Source: Pseudomonas triclosanedens
Lineage (GTDB): Bacteria; Pseudomonadota; Gammaproteobacteria; Pseudomonadales; Pseudomonadaceae
Direction of reading: 5' to 3'
NCBI RefSeq assembly: GCF_026686735.1
Contig: NZ_CP113432.1
Coordinates: 1,860,001 to 1,924,000 of the forward strand
DNA: 64,000 nucleotides
Below the pieces are notes generated by a model. The model ran no database searches, had not been told where the DNA came from, and worked only from the letters and a program-made list of their open reading frames with translations. This document shows positions 36,113 through 44,062 of this stretch, piece after piece (position 1 is the first letter of the stretch; each line of letters starts with the position of its first letter). A program made the position numbers and the translations under genes.

Positions 36113-36784
36113 ATGAGTTTCTCGAATCGTTGTATCAAGTTTCTGCTTTCATTCGCGATGTTGGCCGCAGGGCAGACTGCGTGGGCAGGCTGTAGTTCGG
36201 CCACGACATCTGCGTCCAGGACCTTCGGCAGTACCACCATATCCGTCGCTCGTGATGTGGCCCCGGGTACGGCGATTGGCCCCACCTATGGTCCCTACGA
36301 TGGCACAGCCGCCACCATAAGCTGCTCCGCAGGCACCACCTATTTGATGCTCAAGTTCACATCAACCATGACGGCGTCCGGCTATACCGATATCTACCAG
36401 ACCAACGTCCCAGGGATTGGCGTGAAGGCCTGGAGCGACTTCCAGAACACCGTCTATCTGGGGAATTCCCTGAAGTTCTGGTATTCCCCTGGCGCCGCCT
36501 TTTCGGGTGGTGCCTGGATCACCAATATTCACTTCCAGTTTTATGTCATCGGTCCGGTTTCCACAGGCCAGGTCACATTGCCAGCCCCGATTGCCGAGTC
36601 CTGGGCGAATAGCGTGTCGGGCAGCACTGCTGGCGGTACGCGTTACAACACGCTTACGATGACCGATGGGATCTCGATCAGCGCCAAGGCCTGCACCACG
36701 CCGAGCCTCACGGTGGACCTGGGTAAGCACAATTTATATTGGAAAAAAATCTTGAATGATTGCCCGGCAGCATTGCCTGATTGA
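36113..36784 (+). pseudogene. Fimbrial tip adhesin, truncated in the pilin domain
   Basis: 223 residues from ATG 36113 after a signal peptide (FLLSFAMLAAGQTAWAG). Residues ~22-195 look like a lectin-type adhesin domain with Cys27 and Cys67 for a disulfide. At ACTTPSLTVDLGKH the pilin domain begins, where family members continue for ~120 residues to a beta-strand motif with conserved glycine and tyrosine. Here the match stops and the frame ends 17 residues later in unrelated AT-richer sequence (NLYWKKILNDCPAALPD). Without the pilin domain it cannot be polymerised. It is the partner of the usher remnant. An ORF start at 35939 is out of the biological frame context and is ignored. Confidence 0.75.
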
Positions 36785-36986
36785 TGCTGCTGTTGGTCTT
36801 GTCGAACCAGTGGATAGTCTGGCGGGAGTTTGAAGTTTGGCGTGGGGCGCTTGTAAATGCATAAGTCCGGTAACGCGCAAATATACTGGCTGCGTCCGGA
36901 CTATGTTGTGTTAAACAAGCCACCAGAATTGTGCTGACTTGTTCTGGTTTATTCGAATTATATGATTGGTTTCCTTTCTCCATGCT
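36785..36986. other. AT-rich junction segment, no gene
   Basis: About 200 bp with lower GC than the DNA to the left. It contains an inverted repeat AGTCCGG/CCGGACT (36864-36902) and a weak hairpin ACCAGAA/TTCTGGT (36922-36948) followed by TTTATT, which may end plus-strand transcription of the fimbrial remnant. No integrase or direct-repeat att site was found. Confidence 0.45.
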
Positions 36987-37685
36987 TCAGACCGTATCCA
37001 GAATATCCAGGCGATAGCCAAAGCTGTAGATAGTGCTCAGGCGGACGCCGTTTGTGGCTGTCAGATTCAACAGCCGGCGTAAGCGGGAAATATGTGTATC
37101 GAGCGTTCTTGAGTTGGCTTGCTCGGTTTGTGTCCAAATATTGTGCAGGATATGTGCCCGTGAAAGCAGTTCGCCTGCATGGCGGAAGAGAAACAATGCG
37201 AGCTCAAATTCGCGGGGTTTTAGTGTTACGGTGTCGCCATTGACTTGAATGCTGCGCGAAATGGGATCTATCAGATAGTGCTTGAGTTTCAGGGGAGTGT
37301 CGCCGATTTGCGTGCCCTGGGTTCGACGCAGCAGCGCTGCCACTCTGGCAAGTAATTCTCCCGTGCGCATGGGTTTGGCGAGGTAGTCATCGGCGCCCTC
37401 ATTGAGACCAAGAATAACGTCGGTTTCGGAGGTGCGGTTGGTGATGAACATGACGGGAGTTGCCATCTGCAGATCAGTTCGGATGACCCTCAGCACGTCC
37501 AGTCCGTTTATCGTAGGCATTTCCCAGTCGAGCAAGATCATGTCAAAGCTATCGCGGGCCAGGGCATGAATCAGCTCCGTGCCCTTTGCAAAAGCTATAA
37601 CTTCGTACCCTGAGAGCGACAGGGCCGTTTCAATAAGAGCCAATTGTTCGGCGTCATCATCCAGGGCGGCAATTCGCATATGCAT
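36987..37685 (-). CDS. OmpR/PhoB-family response regulator of the adhesin island
   Basis: 232 residues. Receiver domain 1-120 with acidic pocket ALDDDAEQ, phospho-acceptor Asp53 in MILLDWEMP, Thr/Ser and Lys of ITNRTSE and YLAKPMR. The DNA-binding winged helix (~130-230) has LKPREFELALFLFRHAGELLSRAHIL, RTLDTHISRLRRLL and STIYSFGYRL. It is downstream of the kinase gene by 29 bp on the same strand, with GGAG nine bases before its first ATG. I infer that it binds the 21-bp-period repeats upstream of the T1SS, adhesin and tolC genes. Confidence 0.92.
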   Translation of the reverse strand: MHMRIAALDDDAEQLALIETALSLSGYEVIAFAKGTELIHALARDSFDMILLDWEMPTINGLDVLRVIRTDLQMATPVMFITNRTSETDVILGLNEGADDYLAKPMRTGELLARVAALLRRTQGTQIGDTPLKLKHYLIDPISRSIQVNGDTVTLKPREFELALFLFRHAGELLSRAHILHNIWTQTEQANSRTLDTHISRLRRLLNLTATNGVRLSTIYSFGYRLDILDTV

Positions 37686-37714
37686 ATTTTCTTTCTCCTT
37701 GCTGTTCCGTTGTT

Positions 37715-39484
37715 CTATGAGTTACAGGGGGTTCTGAGCGGCAAGATCAGGCTGAACCGAGTTCCTACTCCGAGTGTACTTTCGATTGTGAGCTTTCCAC
37801 CATGTCGTTGCGCCACCTTGGATACGAACGCGAGGCCGAGCCCGAAACCATTGTGCCTTGAGCCTATTGGTGACCGCGAGAAGGGCTTGAGCAGGGCTTG
37901 CACCTGGTGCTGCGCCAGGCCCGGTCCCTGGTCGATGACATTGATTTGCCACGAATCATTCGATTGAGTTACTTGGCAAACGATCTCGGTATTGGGTGGG
38001 CTGGCCTTGATGGCATTGTCCAGCAGATTGGCGAGAGCTCGATGTAATAGCGCGGTATCGGCAAGGACTTCCCCCTCATCTGGCCGGTCGAGTTTAATGT
38101 CGATTCGGCAGGCTTGGGCTATTGACCACGCCTGATCTATCACTTCATAAAGAATGGAATCTAACTGACAGGGGGAGAGGTGGATCTCGCCTTCCTGTGC
38201 TTTGGACAGGAGCAGGAAGGATTCAGCCAGTTGCAGCGTTCTGCGAGCGTTATTCTCAACGCGACGTATGAATTCTTCGGGCTCGACTGCATCCGGATTT
38301 ACGCGCAGCAGTTCAATGAGCGTAAGTGTCGAAGCCTGAGGTGCGCGCATGTCATGGGTGATGAATCGGAGGGCTTCGTCACGCTCGGCTTGCGCCTGAC
38401 GCAATCCGCTGATGTCGGTAAATATGATGACATATTCATCATCATGGGTAATGGATACGGTTTCGTGCAGGCGCGTCATGCGCAATAAAAGTGATCGCTC
38501 TCCATCGTTGCATTCAATGCAGTTCTGCTCGTGCGCGATTATTCCCAGTCCCAGTTTTCCAAATACCGAATCTCCCGCCAGGGTACGCAATCCCTTAAGT
38601 AGCGAGGAGGCTTTTCTTTCGCATAAATCAGACGGCGTGTTGACCTGAAAATAGCGGGCAGCCGCTCGATTGGCCAATATCACGTTACTGAGTGCATCAC
38701 ATATGAGCGTAGGGTCTGGAATTGCTTGCAGGGCATCGTCAAGAAACTTTCTGTAATTGTGGAGCTGTGCCGTGCGCTCTGTTATTTGCTCCTCAAGGGA
38801 GTGGTTCAGCTCTCTGAGTTGAGCCTGGACTTCGCATGATTCGCATAAATCGGGGACATAGGGCTGAGTCTGCCGATGAAGAGTTAGCAGCCGCGTGAAC
38901 AGCATGGCCAATCCGAGCATGGCCACGGGTAATGCACCAAGGTTCTGTGCTGTAACCGGTTCGATCCAGCCAAGTCGCGTGGCTGCAACGCTCCCCAGGT
39001 ACAGTGCCAGGGTGGTCAGCACCACCGTATGGCCAGGAAGCGGGGCGCGGTGCGCCGCGATTAGCGTCAGGATGCCGAAGCCGACGAAATACACAGCACT
39101 GATGCACAGAGCGGCCAGCACGCTCAATTGATGGGTGGCGCTTAAGCCAATTTCTAGCGTCGCCACCAGCAAGCTGAGCCTTAGCGCCCAGCGGTGCAGA
39201 TTGCCCGACGCAGATGTCGCGCCGGTCATCCCCATCATCACCAGCGTCAACGCAGTTGCCACCAATACCACCTGCAGGAAAGGGGCATTCGCCTCGCCGA
39301 TCTGCAATACGCCACGGAGCCCGAACGCCACGCCCCCGAAGCCATAGGCCAGCGCAAACGACAGTAGCCAGTACCAGCGATGCACGCGCCAGGCGCTAAA
39401 GAACAGCGTCCCGGTTAGCGCCAGTGTTGACGCGATGGCACACCCAAGGGGGTCGGTGGTTGGGAGGAACTCCACGAAACTCAA
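37715..39484 (-). CDS. Membrane sensor histidine kinase
   Basis: 589 residues. N-terminal membrane domain of about seven helices (residues ~10-205), a cytoplasmic Cys-containing linker and coiled coil (CESCEVQAQLRELNHSLEEQITERTAQLHNYRKFLDDAL), a PAS-like domain (~250-360), then the transmitter: H-box RFITHDMRAPQAS with His377, N-box LANLLDNAIKAS, G1 DQGPGLAQ, G2 GFGLGLAFV. A membrane 7TM sensor without a periplasmic domain suggests it senses a signal within the membrane or near it. Pair with the downstream regulator. GC content is lower than in the core genes, consistent with horizontal origin. Confidence 0.9.
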   Translation of the reverse strand: MSFVEFLPTTDPLGCAIASTLALTGTLFFSAWRVHRWYWLLSFALAYGFGGVAFGLRGVLQIGEANAPFLQVVLVATALTLVMMGMTGATSASGNLHRWALRLSLLVATLEIGLSATHQLSVLAALCISAVYFVGFGILTLIAAHRAPLPGHTVVLTTLALYLGSVAATRLGWIEPVTAQNLGALPVAMLGLAMLFTRLLTLHRQTQPYVPDLCESCEVQAQLRELNHSLEEQITERTAQLHNYRKFLDDALQAIPDPTLICDALSNVILANRAAARYFQVNTPSDLCERKASSLLKGLRTLAGDSVFGKLGLGIIAHEQNCIECNDGERSLLLRMTRLHETVSITHDDEYVIIFTDISGLRQAQAERDEALRFITHDMRAPQASTLTLIELLRVNPDAVEPEEFIRRVENNARRTLQLAESFLLLSKAQEGEIHLSPCQLDSILYEVIDQAWSIAQACRIDIKLDRPDEGEVLADTALLHRALANLLDNAIKASPPNTEIVCQVTQSNDSWQINVIDQGPGLAQHQVQALLKPFSRSPIGSRHNGFGLGLAFVSKVAQRHGGKLTIESTLGVGTRFSLILPLRTPCNS

Positions 39485-39795
39485 TCCTCATGCTCTGTTT
39501 GGCTTGTGCGGTTTGGGTTGTGGTGTTCAGGGGAGAGATGGTTGCGGCGCATGAGATTCAGCCTTTTGGGGCTATTTCACTATTCATGCTGGCCATTGTT
39601 TGTTCTAAAAAATTGGTTGGGAAGAGGGTAATAACGGGAGTTTGGAATTGTTCAGATTCTGCTGATAAATGTTTGCAATGCCCGCCTTGGCCAAAGCGCT
39701 CCGCGTAGCAACAATTTAAGCATCTCCTACGCAGGACTCTTGAAATTGAGTACTGCAAATTCACCGATTCATAAGTTTTTAGCGGGGCCAGAAAC
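39485..39795. promoter_or_regulatory. Divergent promoter region, kinase genes versus T1SS operon
   Basis: 311 bp, AT-rich, with no credible gene. It holds two direct repeats of 21-bp period at 39644-39685 and a single related ATTGTTTG element at 39595-39602. The start of a plus-strand ORF at 39424 is a shadow. Confidence 0.7.
39644..39685 (+). repeat. Two 21-bp-spaced operator-like repeats upstream of the T1SS operon
   Basis: GGAATTGTTCAGATTCTG starts at 39644 and ATAAATGTTTGCAATG at 39665, exactly 21 bp apart. The first matches the adhesin-promoter repeat GGAATTGTTTGGAATCTG at 15 of 18 bases; the second keeps ATGTTTGC-AT. Likely bound by the island response regulator. Confidence 0.65.
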
Positions 39796-42024
39796 ATGAA
39801 CATGACTACTACGGGCGATGCGGGCGATAAGTCGTCGCCGGCATCACCCAACGGAAACAAGCGCCAGGGTGATTGGTTGTTACGGCGCCTGTCTCTGGTT
39901 GCGAGGCAGGATGGATTGCTGTCGCGGGCGCAGATTGAAGCTTTGCTCAATCAGGCTCCGGACGATGCCATGCCTGCGGCGGCTTGGCGTGCCTGGATCG
40001 TTATGGTGTCCGACGCCTGCAAGCTCCAGATGAGTGGGTGGAGTGATGAGCCGGACGTGGCAATGCTGCCTATGTTGATGCTCACGCCTGAAGGTGAAAT
40101 GGGCGTGGTCCTGGCGCGTGGCGCCGACGGCAGTTGGCGCATAGATGGGCCGGATGGCTTGGGCTATACGCACGACTGGCAGCCAGGAGCGCAGTTCACC
40201 AAGGTTGAAGTATCCGGCGTTGCGCCGGCAAGGCGCAGTGCAAAAGCGTTTTTCAAGGAAACTTTTTTCGCTGATCGACGCTGGGTTTTTTACGCCGCTC
40301 TGGTTGCAGTGCTGGGTAACATCCTGGCGCTGGCTACGTCGCTGTACTCCATGCAGGTCTACGACCGGGTTATCCCGACCCAGGGGTTTTCCACCCTGAT
40401 CGTACTGTCGGTGGGGGCGTTGATTGCCATTGTGCTGGAACTGCTGCTCAAGCTGGCCCGTTCGGCGATTGTCAATGAAGCGTTGTCGCATATCGACATT
40501 AACTTGTCTTCAGGGATCTTCGAGCGCCTGCTCAACCTGCGCATGGATCAGTTCCCTAGCCAGGTTGGCAGTCTTTCTGGGCAGTTGCGCAGCTACGAGA
40601 CCATCCGGGCATTCAATTCCGCCATCTCTCTGTTTGCCTGTTCGGATGCGCCGTTCGCGCTCTTCTTTCTCGCGGTGATCTTTTGGGTCGGTGGTCCTTT
40701 CGTAGCGGCGGTGCCTCTGGTCTTTCTGATACTGGCCGTTGTGGTGGGGCAGTTGTCTCGCAGTCGCATTGAACGGGCAGCGATGGCCGGTACCGGCGCC
40801 GGTAACCGCAAGCTCGGCCTTCTTGTTGAAGCGGTAAGCGGTGCTGAGGCGCTCAAGGCTGGCGGCGGAGGGTGGCAAGTGCTCACTCGCTGGAACGATC
40901 TATCGCGTGAATCCGTACGGCAGGATGCTGATATTCGCCACCTGAGTGAAACCTCCCAGTATCTGAGTGCTGCGCTCCAGCAGTTGTCCTACATATGTAT
41001 GGTTGCCACAGGCGCCTATGTGGCTACCACGGGCAGCATCACCAGTGGTGCGGTAGTTGCCTGCTCGATTTTGTCCGGGCGCGTACTCACTCCGGTCAAC
41101 ATGATCCCGGGGTTGCTGGTGCAATGGGCAAACGCCAAGGCCGCACACAAGAGCCTTGAGGCCATCTTTGCCCTGCGGTGTGACAACCATGAAGTCGAGC
41201 GCCCGTTGGTGCCGCAGCGGATTGAGGGGCGCCTTTCCCTCCAGGATGTGGCATTCACCTATGGCCCGGAAGGTCAGGGAATTGCAATCCCTCGTCTGGA
41301 AATCGCTCCTGGCGAGAGGGTGGCCATTCTTGGCGCCATCGGCGCAGGTAAAAGCACAGTGCTGCGCTTGCTCGGCGGTTTCTACTGTCCGCAGCAAGGG
41401 AGGGTGTTGCTCGATGGATTGGATATTCAACAGATCAGCCGTGATCGCTTGAGCGAAGTCCTCGGTTATCTGCCGCAGCATGTGTCGTTGTTTGGCGGAA
41501 CCTTGCGCGACAACCTGCTGCTTGGCCTGTCTTCGAAAGACGACGAGCAAGTGCTGCGAGCGGCGCAGGCCACTGGCCTCCAGGCTCTGATTGCGGGGCA
41601 CCCCAAAGGGCTGGATCTGCCTATCGCCGAAGGCGGTGCGGGCTTGTCTGGCGGACAGAAGCAATTGGTGGCACTCACCCGTTTGATGCTGTCGGCACCC
41701 AAGGTTTGGCTGTTGGATGAGCCCACTGCCTGCATGGACTCGCAAACCGAGGAGCGCTGCATTGTTGCGCTTGAGCAGGCGATGGCGGATGGGGCTACGG
41801 CAGTGCTGGTGACTCACAAGCACGCATTGTTGCGCCTGGTAGAGCGGATTGTGGTTTTGACCCCGCAGGGCGTGGTTCTGGATGGTGCGCGCGATGTTGT
41901 ATTGCGGCAATTGCAAGGAGGTGTGGTGGTAAGCCCCGGTGGCAACCCCTCGAACAGGCCGCAGCCTGGTAATCCCTCCGCGCCGCGTTCTGCGCCTTCG
42001 GCGCAGGTAATGACTACGAGGTAA
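39796..42024 (+). CDS. Type I secretion ABC protein (LapB-like)
   Basis: 742 residues, inner-membrane exporter. N-terminal ~130 residues form a C39-peptidase-like domain; the catalytic cysteine is absent, as in the non-proteolytic CLD of RTX/adhesin exporters. Six membrane helices lie at ~160-450 (YAALVAVLGNILALATSLYS, LIVLSVGALIAIVLELLL, and others). NBD: Walker A GAIGAGKST at 513-521, signature LSGGQKQ, Walker B VWLLDEPTACMD, H-loop VTHKH. The C-terminus is Pro/Ser rich. With the adaptor and TolC it exports the giant adhesin. The downstream adaptor start overlaps its stop (TAATG). Confidence 0.93.
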   Translation: MNMTTTGDAGDKSSPASPNGNKRQGDWLLRRLSLVARQDGLLSRAQIEALLNQAPDDAMPAAAWRAWIVMVSDACKLQMSGWSDEPDVAMLPMLMLTPEGEMGVVLARGADGSWRIDGPDGLGYTHDWQPGAQFTKVEVSGVAPARRSAKAFFKETFFADRRWVFYAALVAVLGNILALATSLYSMQVYDRVIPTQGFSTLIVLSVGALIAIVLELLLKLARSAIVNEALSHIDINLSSGIFERLLNLRMDQFPSQVGSLSGQLRSYETIRAFNSAISLFACSDAPFALFFLAVIFWVGGPFVAAVPLVFLILAVVVGQLSRSRIERAAMAGTGAGNRKLGLLVEAVSGAEALKAGGGGWQVLTRWNDLSRESVRQDADIRHLSETSQYLSAALQQLSYICMVATGAYVATTGSITSGAVVACSILSGRVLTPVNMIPGLLVQWANAKAAHKSLEAIFALRCDNHEVERPLVPQRIEGRLSLQDVAFTYGPEGQGIAIPRLEIAPGERVAILGAIGAGKSTVLRLLGGFYCPQQGRVLLDGLDIQQISRDRLSEVLGYLPQHVSLFGGTLRDNLLLGLSSKDDEQVLRAAQATGLQALIAGHPKGLDLPIAEGGAGLSGGQKQLVALTRLMLSAPKVWLLDEPTACMDSQTEERCIVALEQAMADGATAVLVTHKHALLRLVERIVVLTPQGVVLDGARDVVLRQLQGGVVVSPGGNPSNRPQPGNPSAPRSAPSAQVMTTR

Positions 42025-43184
42025 TGAACATGCAACGTCTCTCAAAAACTACGCGCGGGTCGCGCAGGGCGGCAGTTTTCATTGTGCTCGCCTCCCTGGG
42101 GCTGATCGGCACCATCAGTTTGTCTGCCTGGGTGCGTATCGACGAAATTGTGCATGCCAGCGGTCGCATTGTGGCTGTTGCGGGAACTCAAGTCATTCAG
42201 CCGGCTGACATGGGAATTATCTCCGCGGTCCTGGTCAAGGAAGGTGACCGCGTCGAGAAGGGGCAGTTGTTGGTTGAACTGCAACGAGCGCGTGCACAGG
42301 CCTCCAACGACGATAGCCAGGGCAAAGTCATAGCATTGAAGGCGACATTGGCTCGGCTGCAGGCAGAGGTGTTCTCCCGTCCTCTGCAGTTCCCTCCCGA
42401 AGTGAATGCCTACCCGGAATTCGTACGTAACCAGACTGAACTCTTCACCCTTCGGCAGCGTGCACTCAAGGAAGCGGAGGCCGCCCTGGAGAAGAACCTG
42501 CGCCCGGTACGTGCTGAACTCGCTCTCATGCGTCCGTTGCTGAACAGCAAAGATGTCGGCAAATCCGACGTGTTGCGCCTGGAGCACCAGCAGGCCGAGC
42601 TGGAGGGGCAGCTCGTCAATCTGCACAACAAGTATTTCCAGGATGCCCAGACGGAAATGACCAAGGCTGAAGAGGACCTCAATACTCGCGAGCAGGAGCT
42701 CGCCGACCGCCACGAGCTACTCGAACACACCAGACTGGTTGCCCCAATGAGCGGGGTGGTGCGCAACATCGACATTAATACCGTCGGCGCGAGTGTTCGC
42801 CCGGGGGATGTGATCATGCAAATTGTGCCCGGTGATGGTGAATTGGTGTTTGAGGCAAAGCTGCGGCCTGCCGACGTGGCATATGTGCGTAAAGGCGCAC
42901 CGGCCAGCGTTAAGCTGGACGCCTATGACTACAGCATCTTCGGTGTATTGAAAGGCCAGGTCACGTTCGTAAGTCCTGACGCCCTCACCGAAAAGACAGC
43001 ACGTGGCGAAGAAGTTTATTACCGCATTCGCATTAGCCTCAAAGGCAGTGATCGCATCCCCGGCACGGATCTGCAACCCGGTATTACTGGCCAGGTTGAT
43101 GTGCGCACGGGTAATCGCACGGTTCTGAACTATTTGATCAAGCCAATTACCAAAACAATATCTGAGGCGATGACTGAACGCTGA
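42024..43184 (+). CDS. HlyD-family T1SS membrane-fusion adaptor
   Basis: 386 residues. One N-terminal membrane anchor (AAVFIVLASLGLIGTISLSAW, ~15-35), a lipoyl-like hairpin (VIQPADMGIISAVLVKEGDRVEKGQLLVEL), a long coiled-coil stalk (~95-245, FVRNQTELFTLRQRALKEAEAALEKN, QAELEGQLVNLHNKYFQDAQTEMTKAEEDL) and the C-terminal beta-barrel with RLVAPMSGVVRNIDINTVGASVRPGDVIMQIVP. It bridges the ABC protein and TolC. Start shares bases with the ABC gene stop. Confidence 0.93.
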   Translation: MNMQRLSKTTRGSRRAAVFIVLASLGLIGTISLSAWVRIDEIVHASGRIVAVAGTQVIQPADMGIISAVLVKEGDRVEKGQLLVELQRARAQASNDDSQGKVIALKATLARLQAEVFSRPLQFPPEVNAYPEFVRNQTELFTLRQRALKEAEAALEKNLRPVRAELALMRPLLNSKDVGKSDVLRLEHQQAELEGQLVNLHNKYFQDAQTEMTKAEEDLNTREQELADRHELLEHTRLVAPMSGVVRNIDINTVGASVRPGDVIMQIVPGDGELVFEAKLRPADVAYVRKGAPASVKLDAYDYSIFGVLKGQVTFVSPDALTEKTARGEEVYYRIRISLKGSDRIPGTDLQPGITGQVDVRTGNRTVLNYLIKPITKTISEAMTER

Positions 43185-43251
43185 GTTAGTCGCTGTTCAG
43201 TGAGAAATAAGAGCATGAATTAAAATTTAAACTCAATTCAACCCATCATAT

Positions 43252-43288
43252 AGGCCGCAGCGGATGTCCCGTTTTGCGGCCTTTTTTG
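43252..43288 (+). terminator. Rho-independent terminator of the T1SS operon
   Basis: AGGCCGCA pairs with TTGCGGCCT around a 15-nt loop; six Ts follow. It separates the T1SS operon from the adhesin gene, which therefore has its own promoter. Confidence 0.85.
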
Positions 43289-43728
43289 TTTCTGCTGAAG
43301 TACTGGCTTTTTCTTGAGGCTGTCTGCGCCGGGTGTTGGCGCGGATATTTATAGCGCTGACCGTTCCTCCGTGGCTGGCAGGGGCCTACCTGCCAGGTGG
43401 CGCGGGCTTCGCTACCGGCCAGTAAAGAAGTCGCCGCGCGCCTGCAGATTGCAATGAGCGGAACCAGGCGCTGGGAGTGCCGACGGCATAGCCCTCCTTG
43501 CCGCCTGGCAGACGGACAGGGGCTGCCATGATCCCTTGGCAGCGCTGCCGGCAGACGTTGTCGCTTGGCTTGGTCGCAACGCCTGCGTTACCTGCTGCGC
43601 CAGGGCCAGCCCACAAACGGCAGCCTGAAACTGCCGCATTAAAGCCTGCGCCAATCATCCCTGCCTGGCTCGATACCCGCTGGAAGAACTTCTGAATCCT
43701 CATGCATTGGCGCGGGCAAGCCGCGTTT
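43289..43728. other. Intergenic region upstream of adhesin, no confident gene
   Basis: 440 bp of GC-rich sequence. Six-frame reading shows only short frames (plus strand ~43498-43695; minus strand 180 codons across 43386-43928, which also covers the operator repeats). Neither has a ribosome site or a recognisable product. May be a decayed remnant. Confidence 0.5.
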
Positions 43729-43791
43729 GGAATTGTTTGGAATCTGTTAGGGATTGTTTGAAATCCGTTAGGGATTGTTTGCGATTTTCCT
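43729..43791 (+). repeat. Three tandem 21-bp repeats upstream of the adhesin
   Basis: Units start at 43729, 43750 and 43771, each opening with GG(A/G)ATTGTTTG; units 1 and 2 also share the AATC-GTTA tail. A 21-bp period is two DNA turns, so proteins bound would stack on one face. Same core recurs at the T1SS and tolC promoters. They lie ~270 bp before the adhesin start, so a promoter downstream is expected between 43792 and 44050. Confidence 0.75.
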
Positions 43792-44062
43792 ATTGGGTAG
43801 CCGTATTGGGTGGGAGAGCATATGGCTATCTTGGATTTCAGGGAGTTATCGGTGCAATGGCGCACTTTAGTGCTCTTGCAAATCCTGTGGGTTCGATCAT
43901 TCGGGTGCTTGTCCAGAGCCTCTGGCAAGCCCCATTCGAACTCTTAAATTTTTCGGAAAATTCCTAGGCCCTTTTGAGAGGGGAGGGTGATGTCCTCACC
44001 TTTCCCTCAATTAAAGAATTAGTCGTTGCGTTTTGAATTCTGGTTTCTATAGAGGTATGAAA

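Noticed and set aside
43386..43928. Possible 180-codon gene on the minus strand
   Set aside because: It covers the operator repeats (repeated QTIPN codons are their shadow), has no ribosome site and no recognised domain.
34740..44000. Insertion sequence or integrase marking an island
   Set aside because: No transposase, integrase, tRNA or terminal inverted repeat was found near the junctions; horizontal origin rests only on GC change and truncated neighbours.
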